Part shown: piece after piece, positions 23,441-35,024 of the stretch
Position numbering within the stretch: the first letter of the stretch is position 1
How the letters are laid out: each line of letters begins with the position of its first letter
DNA from: Asterella californica
Taxonomy: Eukaryota; Streptophyta; Marchantiopsida; Marchantiales; Aytoniaceae
Direction: 5' to 3'
DNA: 64,000 nucleotides
NCBI GenBank assembly: GCA_036924285.1
Contig: JAYKYS010000010.1
Location: 1,860,001 to 1,924,000 of the forward strand
Program-made: the position numbers and the translations under genes
Notes under the pieces: model-generated
Seen by the model: only the letters and a program-made list of their open reading frames with translations
Told to the model about the DNA's origin: nothing
Database searches by the model: none

Positions 23441-26295
23441 GCGTAGGTCAGCAATTTCCGGTGCTGATGAGTGTAGGAGGTGCGCACTAAGAAGACAATT
23501 TGGATGCACCAAAAATCATCCAATTTGATGAAGGATTGAGTGAGTTACAAGAAAAAGAAGGTTGCGGGTTGTCCAAAATTTGACGTAAACCCGCTCTCTG
23601 TCGTGTTGTGGTTCGGCTCCTGTGTGAAATTCTCGTGGAACTTAGGTTGTGTTTTTTTTCTATTTTTCATGAACCTTATCGTGTAACTTGGCAAACAGTG
23701 TGATGGATGCCACTCTCTTGTTTAAGTAATCGCATGGTAGTGAAAAGTGCCAAGTCATCAGTATGTGCGCGTTCACTTCAGTGGTCATTGTTGCCAAATT
23801 CGGGTATAAAATGATGGGTCGAAGAGTTGTGAGACATTCTCTCTTAACGGATGGTTTGTGAGAGTTCTCGGCGGTCTGCATGGAGGAGTGAAGAAGTGCG
23901 AGAGTGGTGGTTATGGACGGAGGTTTGATACCAGCTCCAGATCTTCCTTTCTCGAATGCGTTTCACATCCAGCTTAATTGCATCCACCGTGATCATTTTT
24001 GACATGGTGGATCATTTTTTGATGACGAGTTCATGAGGAAGGTGATGGATTTATAGCTTCCGATAATTCTTCGATTGTTACATACGGAGAGACTTGAGAA
24101 CTGACGGTGTACATCTTGCTATGACGAAGAATGGATCTCAACTATCCAACCAACGTTTCTTTCAACGTCTGGATCGATATCCGGTGTCACTGCAGGTCAA
24201 AGATCAATTATGAGACATGGATCGCAAAGAACTTTGGGAAAGACTATTTCAACCGAGTGATAGCTTCACTAATTTTTTGGTCGTATTATAGATCGTTTTC
24301 AGGTTGTAATATTGACTTTGTATTAGTCGGTGATTCAATTATTTTGTTCTAGTTGAGCACTTCTGTGTATTTACGATCCGCAAAGAGTCCTTCAATATGT
24401 CCCAGAGATTCTTTAGGTTCTTCTAGTCTTATCGGTGTTTTGTGTCTCCTTGGGTGTTAAAAATCGTTCTAGGGGAAAAAGTTGGATGAAGAAAAGATAA
24501 AATCAAACCTCTTTTTGCTCTCATTTGTCTACTTTTAGATCAATGTGTTCTTGTGACTCCCCACGATGTTTTCTGTGGTTTTGGGAGGCCTTGAAGGTCC
24601 ATTCGAGAGATGAAGGATATGGTTGGAAAGCTCTCAACCGAGGCTACAGACTGGACTGAAGAATCGATCGATTACATGAAGGACTAAGGGCGTTATGATC
24701 AATTGAACGGAGGGGGGATGAGATTCATACTCACTGTGACCTTTCTAGTTTTTCCGAGAGATTTGTGATGATTTCTAAGGATCTATGAGTTGGATTGGAG
24801 AGCTAACGAGAGGCTTGTCGTTTTGATATCAAGTTCAGTCGATTCTTTATCGTTTTGGTTTGTCAACCGTGCGATTGAAGTTGAAGAGTGCAGACGTGAT
24901 GAGACGGGTGTTGTAAACTGTGACAATTAAGGGAGATTAGCTATTGCTCGAGTTCTTGATCGAATTTCTGAGTGAAACTTTCCAGGATTGAGGGACTCCT
25001 TATGAGTAAGACATCTGGAAAGTTTCATAGGGAATGATCGAATACATTGTTCAGGGTCTTGGATCAAGCATACATGGGTATGTAAAGCTCTGAAGTTAGC
25101 ACAGATTAAGGTTTGATCCATAGTTGAGAGTTGGATTGAGGTTTTGACATGAAAATTGTTTAGGGTATGAGTGAAAGGTCTAATAAAGCTTCCTGTGAAG
25201 TTTTACTATCATTGGCCGAACAGTTTAGAAAAACCAAGGTCTCAAAGTTCGGAGAAGCTTTTGTTATTAGACATGATGAGGCGGGTGTTGCAAACTGTGA
25301 CAGTCAAGAGAGATTAACTATTGCTCCAGTCCTAGGTCGAATTTCAGAGTGAAACTTTCCAAGATTGAGGGATGTCTTATCAATAAGATATCTAGAAAGT
25401 TTCATGAGGAATGATCGAATAGATTGTTCAGGGTCTTGGATCACATACCCGGGTCTGTAAAGCTCCGAAGTTAGCACAAATTAAATTTTGTTCCATAGCT
25501 GAGAGTTGGATGAAGTTTTGACCTGAAAATTGTTCAGGGTATGAGTGAAGGGTCCAATCAAGCTTCCTGTGAAGTTTTACTATCATTGATCGAACAGTTT
25601 AGGAGAACTGAGGTCTTAAAGTTCGGAGAAGCTTCTATTATAGCGGATTCGGAGTTTAGTCAAAACTATTGTCACATTTTTGTTCTTTCCGAGCAAATTT
25701 GGAGGACCTGCTGTTGCGACTGCCATACCAGCATACAAGTCGACGTTTTGAAGTAGTGGGGGTTGATTTCAGCTCTATGTGGCAAAAGAGGAAGGGGTCG
25801 TGGTGAATCAAAGGCCGCTGTTTGGGTTTCGAAGCTGCCAAGTACCGCCACCGTTGGTGCTATGTGTGAACTGAATATTGCCTTGAGGCATGTATGCTTT
25901 ATCTTGCTTGAAATGTTTAAGAGACCAAGGTGTTCGACAAGTTGCATTGGGACTTGATTAGCTTATAAACTTGGATATGAAATTTGGTTGAGAGATACTA
26001 TCTCTCAACATCTTTCATTTTGTAATAGATATAGTTGGAAGCACTCAGTTTGAAAGATCAAGATCTAGAGTCGAACTGTTCCAACCACATACCTCTACAC
26101 AGCCATATACCCCGTGTATTTCTAGACAGAAAAACACGTATTACGACACCGCGTGTGTATCTTTGACAGATTTCTATCTTGTGGAGTTGGTCGAAGTTGT
26201 TGTATGAGGTTCGTTTCTTGCATGTGCGCGTTTGGTCCAGTTTGCTACTCTACTCTAAGCGCAGTAGAGCTAGAGTGTTGCGGTGTGGAGCACGT
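23441..26295. other. Unique/unassigned DNA with a tandem duplication
   Basis: No gene or element was recognised. The only organised feature is the 374-bp duplication listed separately. Short open frames do not match any family known to me. Confidence 0.5.
24893..25640. repeat. Two-copy tandem repeat, period about 374 bp
   Basis: The unit with GTATGAGTGAA and CTTCCTGTGAAGTTTTAC recurs at 25165 and 25539, and the preceding part (GTTCAGGGTCTTGGATCA) recurs with the same offset. Copies differ by scattered substitutions and small indels. No coding function is evident. Confidence 0.75.
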
Positions 26296-28084
26296 TGTCG
26301 TGTTGTACATGGGTCTGTACGGTGAAAACTAGTTGCAAAGAGATCTTTTCTTTGTTGTGTAAAAGAAGCTGCCCTGTAGCTTATCAAGCTGGACAGGAGC
26401 TAAGCTGGGGTGGTGCTTGACAAGCTGCTTCCTAGCTTGAGTTGGAATATCACCCTAAAGGAGTCGAAAGACACCAGAATGCAGAGCTCGACGAGGAGAG
26501 CGACTTCGTGCTTCCAGTTTTGACAGAAAGTGCTTTAAGTAATAGTTAGCACGTGTTTTAAACTGAGAAATATGCGAAAGAGGGAAATCTGTCGATTCTG
26601 ACTCGTGACTCGAACTCAGAGTCTGATTGCGTAGGTGTGTAGGTGTTCACAAGTACTATAGTTTTGACTCTTTACTCGTTTAAAACGGAGTTGTATAGAG
26701 AAGTTAGCGTAGACAAAGCTAGTAAAGACTTTACAAGAAGATTTCCTTAGTAAAGCATAGGTACAAACTGTAAAAGCTTTTTGAACGGAACCAAAGGCCA
26801 TCCCAGTGATAGGGCGCCTGCCTAGGAGGGAAGTGGTCTCAGGATCAATCCCTCATGGCCTCTGGTTCCTATTCTAGCATGTTGACCTCCGAAAGGGAGT
26901 CTATGTTGGATATGCAGCCACGTCCTGCACACCTGCGAGAGACCGGTATCTCCCTTAATCGTGGACTTCCTGGCCTAAGCCTCCGCATGTCATCCTGAAT
27001 ATACTATGGGAGATATCTGGTGAGGAGGCTGTAAGCCCTGTGGGGCAGCCTCCTAAGTGTTGGGGCTTCGGCTTACATTGGATGGCTTGTAGTATATTCA
27101 GGTTGGCATCAAGATGGCATCAAGAGCACAGGAAACTTTTGTTAATTTGTTAAATAACCATCGAGTCAGCTTAAGATGGGGAATGATGCTATGAGAACCT
27201 TTATTAGTGAAGGGGTAGAGTTTGTGGAGACAATTGTGAAACTTGTTTTAAAAAGGGGTCAACTTTGTAAATAAAGCTCTGTACGCATAAGGACAGCAGG
27301 GGGGTAGCTTAAGCTAGGGCCCTGCTTTTGATAAGTGAGTGCACTTATAAGGACAGCAGAGGGGCAGCTTAAGCTGGGGCCTTAACTTTTAGGTTAAATA
27401 CCTGCGACGGCTTGGGATCGAGGACACTTTTTCAAGGAATTTTTCTGAGAGGACTGAAGCGGAAGGAAGAGGATTAGGGATTTGGGGGTTGAGGACACGC
27501 AGGAGAAGCTAGGAGGCTGGAGAAGGTCAAATTGCTCACAGATTGAATGGAGAGAGCATCGTAAGGGAGAGAGGCAGGAGTTTTAGGCTTGGACGTTGTT
27601 TAAATAAACTGTTCTGGGGAGAAATTATTCTCAGGAGGCAGTTCTATTGAGAGAGATCGTTTGAAAATCTACAGAGGACTTTTGATCGACGTTGGATCAG
27701 ATTTCTGTGAGTTTCAGTTGGGCAAGGAGAGGAATAAGATTCAAGGGCTTGAATTTCTCTATTAGGTCCGGATTGAGATGTACTGGGTAGACTTTTGACT
27801 TGACGGGAGAGAGAGGTGCGCAGGAGAAGAAGAGGGAGATTTTCTGTACAGTTGGAGAAATTGATGGTGCAGTCGACACTGAAATAAAGTTAATTGAATT
27901 TTGAGAGATCTATCTGTGTACCCAAGTGTGTGTTTAAGTGCTTGTTTTTGTAATTGATGGACGCAAGAAGCGAGGTTTTGGAGATCTTATCGTCAGCGAC
28001 TACTTGTCTTTCTCTTCTGGTCTCTTCTTTGATCGATCACAGTTAGGAGGTCCGCCCTCCCCAAGAAAGACTCTCGTTCCGACA
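26296..28084 (+). repeat. Element E1 5' LTR (about 1.79 kb, start inferred)
   Basis: The right end CGACA at 28084 is fixed by the primer-binding site that follows. The left end is inferred from TGTCGTG at 26296, the same opening as the solo E LTR and the D LTR, and pairing as TGTCG/CGACA. It holds two copies of a unit with GGACAGCAG and AGCTTAAGCT (27292 and 27350 areas) and a SINE-like sequence. E1's 3' LTR is lost, so the target duplication cannot be tested. Confidence 0.5.
26792..27102 (+). repeat. SINE-like sequence with Pol III boxes and a 13-bp terminal hairpin
   Basis: An A-box-like CATCCCAGTGATAGG (about 26799) and a B-box-like GGATCAATCCC (26842-26852) are spaced as in tRNA-derived SINEs. 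Downstream, CCTGAATATACTA (26994-27006) is mirrored exactly at 27090-27102, enclosing a smaller GAGGCTG/CAGCCTC hairpin. It is probably a SINE or structured insertion within the E1 LTR. No anticodon arm supports a tRNA gene. Confidence 0.4.
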
Positions 28085-28086
28085 TC

Positions 28087-28105
28087 TGGTGCTTCCACTT
28101 AGAGT
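28087..28105 (+). promoter_or_regulatory. Element E1 primer-binding site
   Basis: TGGTGCTTCCACTTAGAG begins two bases after the LTR end. E2 has the same site (TGGTGCTTCCACTGAGAG at 33258). The position and TGG start are typical, but I could not assign the tRNA. Confidence 0.65.
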
Positions 28106-28149
28106 TATTGGGGTGATTGAATGGAGAATTGACTAGATTGGGAGAGAAA

Positions 28150-30624
28150 ATGGATCACAGGGATGCTGTACAAGGTGCGGCTGCTGCTCAGAATGCTCCT
28201 GTCCAAGGGACTCCTGGTCAGGATGGAATTGGTTCTCAAGGAGGACCTACGGTGGTTCCAGCAGCAGCACAACCTGCCATAGATACATCTCAGATTCTTC
28301 AGGCGTTGGCTGCCTTGATTCAGCAGCAGCCTGCAGTTGGAGGAGGTGAGCAGAAATCCACGAAGGCGCTACAAGCAGTTGTTGGTCGATGTGGACGATT
28401 TGATGGAAGAGATGTTACTAGGTATTTGCGGGAGTATGTGGGCGAGATGGAGTTGGTCAGAGCATCTGAAGTTGAGGTAATTCTAAGCTTTGAGTTGACT
28501 GTTGTCCCTGAACTGAGAGAGATGGTTAGAGTTTTACAGAGAAGACATTTAGGTGGGTGGATTCTGTTTGAACGTGCACTGAGAGAAGAGTTTCTAGAAG
28601 AGGACTCTGAAAGAGTCACTAGAAGAACTCTCATGGATTGGATAGAGCGTCAGCCTGGACGTTCCATGAGATTGAATGAGGTAATTCGTGACTTTGAGAA
28701 GAGGTATTCTCATCTTTCTGGTCTAGAGAGATTGACGCTGGATGCTAGGAAGACGGAGTTGTTTTTGGGAGCTCTCACAGCAGATAGACTTTGCTTCATG
28801 TTGGCTGATCGAGGAGCTGAAGGAGGAGTTACATCTGATTGGAGGAGAGTGGAGGAAGCGGTATCTACTCTTGCTAGGCAACGTCGTGGTAGGATGGTGT
28901 TGCAGCTAGTGACCTTGCCAGAGCAGAGAGTAGCTCCTCAGGTTCCTGTAGCTCATCCTACAATACCTCAAGCGTCTATAGTAATTCCTCAAGCACCTAT
29001 AGTGGTTCCTCAAGCGCCTGCAGTACCTATCCCAACACAGAGAGGACCTAGACAACAGCAGCGACCTGTTGAGAACCGAAATCAACATAACTTGATAGAA
29101 GAACTCACTCAACAGCTGAGAGATTTGAGGGTTGAGATGGCAGACCTGAGGAGAGACCAACGACCTATTGCACCAGGTGCTCGACCTGTAAGAGGAACCT
29201 TTACCAGAAGATGTATTTGGTGCGATAGCCCAGATCATCTCAGAGGAGACTGTCAAGACTTGGCGGTTGTCTTACGGGAGGGCGTAGTCAATTATCAGAA
29301 TAACAGGCTGTATTTAACAGCTACGGGGCAGCCTCTTAACACGTATTTTGTGAGAGGAGGAATGAGGAGTTCTCTTCCAGCACTTACTGGTGCGAATACT
29401 ACAGCGATGACTGCGGGTTCTGCAGAGGCTGATGTCTATACAGGGAAGGTTGAGGTGCGCGCTAATCCAACTATGGTTGAGCAGGCTAATGAGGTCTCAG
29501 TTGAAATGATGAAGAGAGGTGCAGAAAGCATTAGGAGAGCTATTGGGTGGAGAGACCCAGTAGATGCAACTTCTATTCGAGCTTTTTTAGAAGCGAGTAG
29601 CGAACAAGATGCTATGGTGGAAGACAAGAGAAGACGAGACGCTTCCGACCTAGACGCAGGGGTACCAGACGACGGTGATTGTCGGAGAGTTACGAGGAGG
29701 AGAGCAACAGAACCATCACCAACTGTACCAGCTGGTAGATCTCCTGCTGCAGAGGATATACCCTCTACCTCTACAGCACCACCACCTACAGTAGACCCTA
29801 TGGAAGGTGTACATGATTTACCACAGGAGCCTACTGCTACGGATAGAGTGCGGGGGAAAAGGTTTACAGCACAGGAAAAAGAGAAAGCTCCAGCTTACAA
29901 GTTAGCGGCAGACATCGAAACCACAACAGACTTACGTGCTGTTCTGGAACAACGCATTTTGGATGCTAGAGTTGAGTTTACTCTTGGTGAGGTACTGGGT
30001 ATCGCGAAGAGAGAGTTTCACGAGTTGATAATAGACATCATGAAGAGAAAGAGACAGGTATTGACTGAACAAGTAGGCAGTCAGATGGTTGGTGTGGTAG
30101 ATGCTATTGGTGTTGATGGATTCAGAGATGATGAATATGAAGTATGGGTTGCTGGTCCTGCTGTTATTGAGATCGAAGATGAAGAGTTTGAGGAGGATAG
30201 GTTAAGCGCAGACAGCGATTTCAAGGAAAAGCACTGGGCAAGAGCGACAACTAAGACGCAGGTTCGACTTGGGGGGCTTTCTGAGCCAGTACCTGCACTT
30301 GTGGATCACGGGTCGGAGATCAACATCATTTCCAAGGAGGTGTATGAGAAAGGACAGTGGTCAATCGAAAGGAATCATGATTGGGTGCTTCGAGATGCAA
30401 ATAACCAAAAGGGTGAGTTATACGGAGCCTGTCCCAATATGCGTGTAAGGATTGGAGATGTAGAAGTTGATCAACATTTCTTTGTACAATCGTCTGCCTC
30501 CTATCCTATCATACTGGACCAACCATACATCACCGCTGTTCGAATGGAGACAAAGGTGATGAATGATGGATCTCATTATGCCAGAGGCGGAGTCCTGATG
30601 ATAAGTACTCAGTACAGTTTTTGA
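28150..30624 (+). pseudogene. Element E1 gag-protease ORF (near intact, 3' frameshift)
   Basis: An 824-codon frame from ATG 28150. This start is preferred to 28117 because MDHRDA aligns with MDRKGA at the E2 start. Order: Ala/Gln/Pro-rich N end; capsid-like region (GRDVTRYLREYVGEMEL to LARQRRGRM, ~residues 90-250); Pro/Val-rich linker; zinc knuckle CIWCDSPDHLRGDC (CX2CX4HX4C); acidic linker; retropepsin with active-site LVDHGSEINII, DHG instead of the usual DSG/DTG. Compared with E2, one base is missing near 30585 and a TGA follows at 30628, so the frame ends early. It is homologous to the D Gag and the E2 gag. Confidence 0.88.
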
Positions 30625-30688
30625 CGGTTTGATCAAGACATGAGCGGAACCGACAAACCCTTAGAGATTCTCAGACGAAGAGATGTAA

Positions 30689-30731
30689 GGGTTTTCGCAG
30701 TCCACTCCTGTAGAGCGGGAAGGCAGGAGTG
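30689..30731 (+). promoter_or_regulatory. Predicted -1 frameshift signal, element E1
   Basis: Slippery heptamer G GGT TTT (30689-30695) in the gag-protease phase, a 7-nt spacer, then an 8-bp perfect stem CACTCCTG (30703-30710) / CAGGAGTG (30724-30731) with a 13-nt loop. The gag-protease TAG (30711-30713) is the first loop codon. Slipping back one base enters the pol frame, which is closed by TAA directly upstream of the heptamer. E2 has the same layout with a compensatory pair. Confidence 0.72.
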
Positions 30732-31954
30732 TAGAACCTGCTGTTGAGGTCCCGTTAGAGTTGGAAGCGAGACATGTACAAAGGTCTGGAGACAGGTGTA
30801 GTGTACAGAGTTGGCAGTCTGGATTGCTGATGTTTGAGACAGATGGGTGGAGTCGATTTACAAGAGTTGAAGATATGGGGAAAAATACAAAAAGATGGAT
30901 GGCGAAACAAGTATCAGAGTTGTGGCATGTAGGAGTTCTACCTGAAGACGAAGTGGTTTCTGGCTTGTTTGAAGAATTTATGACTGTACAGTCAGTTGTT
31001 GGTTGGTTAGACAATGTGAGTAGATTGATGGAAGGGAAAAATAGTGTGGCGGTGATCTCTATCCACTCTCGACGCATATATGAGGAGATTGCTACATACG
31101 TGCAGTTCTTTCCTCATCCGATGCAGAATAATGAGGGGAGAGAAGCAAGTTGTTGGTGTGCACTCCCTCATGAAGCAAACGTCCATGCGAAGTACAAATC
31201 TGTACTGAGAAAAGTAAGACCGATAGCAGCTCAACTACCTGCTAACTCCCAGCAGCAAGTACAGTTAGTAGGGACTGAGCCTATATTGCGTGATCATAGA
31301 CGAGTAGGGCAGCAGTTTACTGAGGAGACATTGAAGGAGTTCCAAATAGGAGGGGGTGATTTCTTGATTGAGGTTGAGAAGACAGTGTTTGAACAGATGA
31401 TAGTGAAGCATGGTAAAGCATTCTCTTTTTCAGCAGAGGAGATAGGTTGTGTGGACCCAACGATTATAGCGCCTATGGTTATATTCACAATCCCTCATGT
31501 GCCTTGGGACCTGAAACCAATCCCAGTTCCTCGTGCTTTGTTGCCTAAACTCATCGAGTTGTTGAAGGAGAAGGTACAGATGGGGATACTTGAGCCATCT
31601 ATGGGGCCATATTCTAGCAGGTGGTTCACTGTACCCAAGAAGTCAGGAGCTTTGCGTTTTATTCAAGACCTACAGCCTGCGAATAACGTAACCATTCGTA
31701 ACGTTGGGAGGGGTCCTGTGATTGAAGAGGTAGCAGAGGCATTTGCAGAGAGAGCTATCTATTCGATAGGAGATCTATATTATGGTTATGATCAATTTCA
31801 GCTGGCTGTGGAGAGTAGAGATTTAACTACTATGCGTACACCCTTGGGATTGGTGCGGATGTGTACTCTTCCACAAGGAGTGACGAACTCAGTGGCTCAT
31901 ATGCAAAATGCGATGCATAAGGTACTAAGAGAGTTTGTGTCTGATGTTACCATT
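30696..31954 (+). pseudogene. Element E1 pol, N-terminal RT only
   Basis: Pol frame entered by the predicted -1 shift. Visible blocks: a ~200-residue linker, then RT from VPWDLKPIPVPRALLPKLIE through GALRFIQDLQPANNVTI and YSIGDLYYGYDQFQLA (first catalytic Asp) to MHKVLREFV. The frame is open to the junction and stops just before the expected FLDD box. The remaining pol has been deleted. Confidence 0.88.
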
Positions 31955-31959
31955 CCACG

Positions 31960-33255
31960 TTTTAAGTCCTAGTAGACTGATAATATGCTAGTTATCTTGT
32001 TCAAGTATTTGTGCGCTTGTGCAAGTGACTTCTTACTTGTCTAAGATGTTCAATGTACATAACTTAGGTTTACCATGTTGATAAGGTTTAAGCTCATGGG
32101 TTGTACTTACGTGTTGCTCATGCACGCTTTGTAGCTGGTTTAAGTTCACTTTCAGGGCTGCATGTCATTTTAGGTAGTTTAAGATTTACGTTGGTATTTT
32201 AGGGGAGATAACGTGGTAGCCTATGAGTGAAGTTAAGTTACCACGTGGATTAGGGTACTAAAGGACAACCAAGTGGAGCTATGAACTCCCATTGGTCCAT
32301 TTTTGTCTTTTGTAAAACTCTAAATTTAAAAACAGAGGTCTAAAGGAGAGTTCGAGCATTTGGTGAGGACATTGCAAAATCTGAGAGCACATGAAGATAG
32401 AGCTCTTCGTGCCAAGCACTGTCAATGAAATTCTTGATCGATTCGGATTAATAAACAAGGAGTTCTGCCAATTTGAAGTTCAAGTTGAGTCAAAATTGCA
32501 TCACTTTTGTTGGATTTGGGATTTTCAGTATCAATTGCAGCAGAAGAGAGGAAATCGCTTCAAACCTTCATGGTTGCATTCACTGTCAGTGGGGCTATGA
32601 CTATCCAAAATGTTTCAAGTCATTTCAGTGAGTGAGTAAATCAGGGCGGCCGCTGAAGCAGACGGGGTCTGAAAAGCTCTCAATCTAGAGCAGCAACTTC
32701 ATAGAACGAGATCTGGAGAACGATGTACAATCAGGAGTCCCAACTTCACAGGGGTGTTCAGCATCCTGTAGACTCCAAATCTTGTAAGAATCTTCGAAAG
32801 TGATCAAGCCAATTTTCTGTTGTAGGTCGAAATTGCTGTCTGAGTACCAGAAATTACCGCAATATCTTTGCCCAGAACCTTTCTGTCCATATCTCGGTGC
32901 CAGAATTTGATCTCAAGCTGAAACTTCGTGTGTGTGCTCAGTGGGGCTTCTTTTACATATAGGAGAAGTTTAGAAGTCTAGACCTTCACATATTTCTCAA
33001 TCATGAGTGTCAAAGTTCGCCTTCTGATCTTATCATTGCTAGTTAAGCTTGAACTTTGCTTCCTGAATATATCAGAAGAGCCAAGAGACATGTATGAGTG
33101 TTGTTCAGTGTCATCTTGTAACCTAAAGCCTATCCTTTGAGTAAACCAGCCACAGCTAGGAGTCTAGTACTTCCTTGAGTAAACGTATCACAGCCTTCAC
33201 GGTCATAACACAACTAGAAGGTTCCGCCCTTCCCAAGAAAACTCTCACCTTGACA
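31960..33255 (+). repeat. Element E2 5' LTR, lacking its first ~224 bp
   Basis: Aligns with the solo LTR from 22164 to its end and terminates ACCTTGACA at 33255 next to the PBS. The part matching 21940-22163 is missing, so the junction with E1 at about 31955 is a deletion breakpoint and not an insertion site. Confidence 0.85.
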
Positions 33256-33257
33256 TC

Positions 33258-33276
33258 TGGTGCTTCCACTGAGAGC
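33258..33276 (+). promoter_or_regulatory. Element E2 primer-binding site
   Basis: TGGTGCTTCCACTGAGAG lies two bases after the LTR end and is shared with E1 apart from one base. The tRNA is unassigned. Confidence 0.65.
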
Positions 33277-33324
33277 TCTTGGGGTGATTGATTGAGAAGG
33301 TTGAGTTTACTACAAGGAGAAGAG

Positions 33325-35000
33325 ATGGATCGCAAAGGCGCTGCTGCTGCTACTTCTACGGCTGCTGCATCTACGTCTACTACAGCACCTTCTGTAGCAC
33401 CAGCGGCTACAACAACACCTACATTGTCTGGATACGGCTGAGATTTTGAAGATGCTTGCGGCTTTGGTCCAACAGCATCTGATCATTGGAGGGGCTGAGT
33501 TAAAATCCACCAAGGCTTTGCAAGCGATAGTGAATAGGTGTGGAAGGTTTGAAGGAAGAGATATTTCTAGATATCTGCATGAGTATAGAGGAGAGATGGA
33601 ACTGGTTAGAGTTACTGATGCTGAGATGATAGCAAGTTTTGAGTTAGCTGTCATTCATGAGTTGCGGGACCAAGTTAGAGATGTACAGAGAAGAAATCTT
33701 GAAATCTGGATGAGTTTTGAGCGATCTCTTCGAGAAGAGTTTCTTGAAGAAGATTCAGAGAGAGTTACTAGGAGGACGTTTCGGGATTGGGTTGAGCAGC
33801 AACTTGGTCGTATGATGAGCCTGAATGAGTTGCTGAGAGAATTTGATCAGAGATATCGACAACTTTCAAGTCTTGAGCGCATAACCTTAGATGCTAGGAG
33901 AACAGAGCTTTTCCTGCAAGCTACGGATGATGTTACAGCAGATAAATTATGCTTCATGTTAGTAGATCGATCGGTTGAAGGAGGTGTTACTATGGATTGG
34001 AGGAGAATTGAGGATGCTGTGGCTGTACTGACGAGGCAGAGGAGGGAAAGAGTGGTTGTGGGAGGACGTCCGCTTGCAGAAGTGGTCACTCAATCTTATG
34101 CTGCTCCTCAAGTACAGCAGCCTTTGGCCCCTGCTCCTAGACCTGTTGTCCCAGATGCAGTTCCTTTGATGCCAGTTGTGTCAGTTCCTGCACAAAGAGC
34201 ACATGTTCAGAGACCTGCGGAGAACCATCGTCAACAGAATCAGATTGAAGATCTTATCCGGCAGATGCGAGAACTGAAGGTGGAGCTAGCTGGCTTGTAG
34301 AGCGAGCAGCCACCGACGTCTGCTGCTGCACGCCCAGGAGGTGCTCTGTTCGTAGATGTATATGGTGTGATAGTCTTGATCATTTTCGAGGAGACTGTCA
34401 AGAGCTCACAGCTGCTTTGCGAGATGGTGTGGTTCGCTATCAGAACGGTAGGCTGCACCTTTCTTCTAATGGAGAGCCGTTGAGCACGTAGTTTGGACCA
34501 GGAGGCATGAGGAGTCTACCTCAGATTGCTGCGGCTGCAACAGCAACTGCGTTGATGGCACCGTTGGTAAATTCTGATGTATATGCTGGACATATTGAAG
34601 TCTCTTCTAGTCCTACATTGCTAGATAGGACTGCTGAGAAGAGTGTGGTTGCAATTCCTTCTGAGATACTGAAGAGAGGAGCCGAGTCTATTCGTAAGAT
34701 CACATGATGGGGAAATCCTGTAGATGCTGCTTATATCAGAGCATTCTTGGATGTAGATAGACACGTTCATTGGCATGATGCTTCTGTGGAGGAAAAGAAG
34801 CGACGAGAAGCCTCTGAATTTGATACTAGAGTTCCTGAGGAGACTGGAGATAGACGGAAGGTCACAAGGAGACGAGCAGCTTCTCCAGAGGACATCTCTC
34901 TACTTCTCAAGCTCCTCCACCTGCACCAGGTCCGATGGAGGACGTGTAGAGATCCCAGCAGGAGCCAACGATAGCTGGTAGACGGTTTACTGCCCAAGAG
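33325..35000 (+). pseudogene. Element E2 gag, broken
   Basis: Starts MDRKGAAA at 33325. A TGA interrupts it near 33439, then an open stretch to 34300 encodes the capsid-like region (GRDISRYLHEYRGEMEL ...). Further stops and shifts follow, but the zinc knuckle CIWCDSLDHFRGDC is still legible at about 34355-34397. Clearly homologous to E1 gag. Confidence 0.85.
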
Positions 35001-35024
35001 AAAGAGAAGGGACCGGCTTACAAG

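Larger units (their letters stand above)
26296..31954 (+). mobile_element. Element E1: Ty3/gypsy retrotransposon truncated in RT
   Basis: 5' LTR, PBS, gag-protease ORF, frameshift signal and the first half of RT, ending abruptly at about 31954 where E2-type LTR sequence begins. Pol lacks the xxDD box, RNase H and integrase, so it is inactive. Protease DHG and RT sequence place it with E2 in a lineage distinct from the A/B/C elements. Confidence 0.88.

Noticed and set aside
24927..25352. Short ORFs in the 374-bp tandem repeat as genes
   Set aside because: Frames shift between the two repeat copies and no codon conservation is visible.
26792..26870. tRNA gene at the Pol III boxes
   Set aside because: Only A- and B-box-like words are present; no acceptor stem closure or anticodon arm could be formed by eye.
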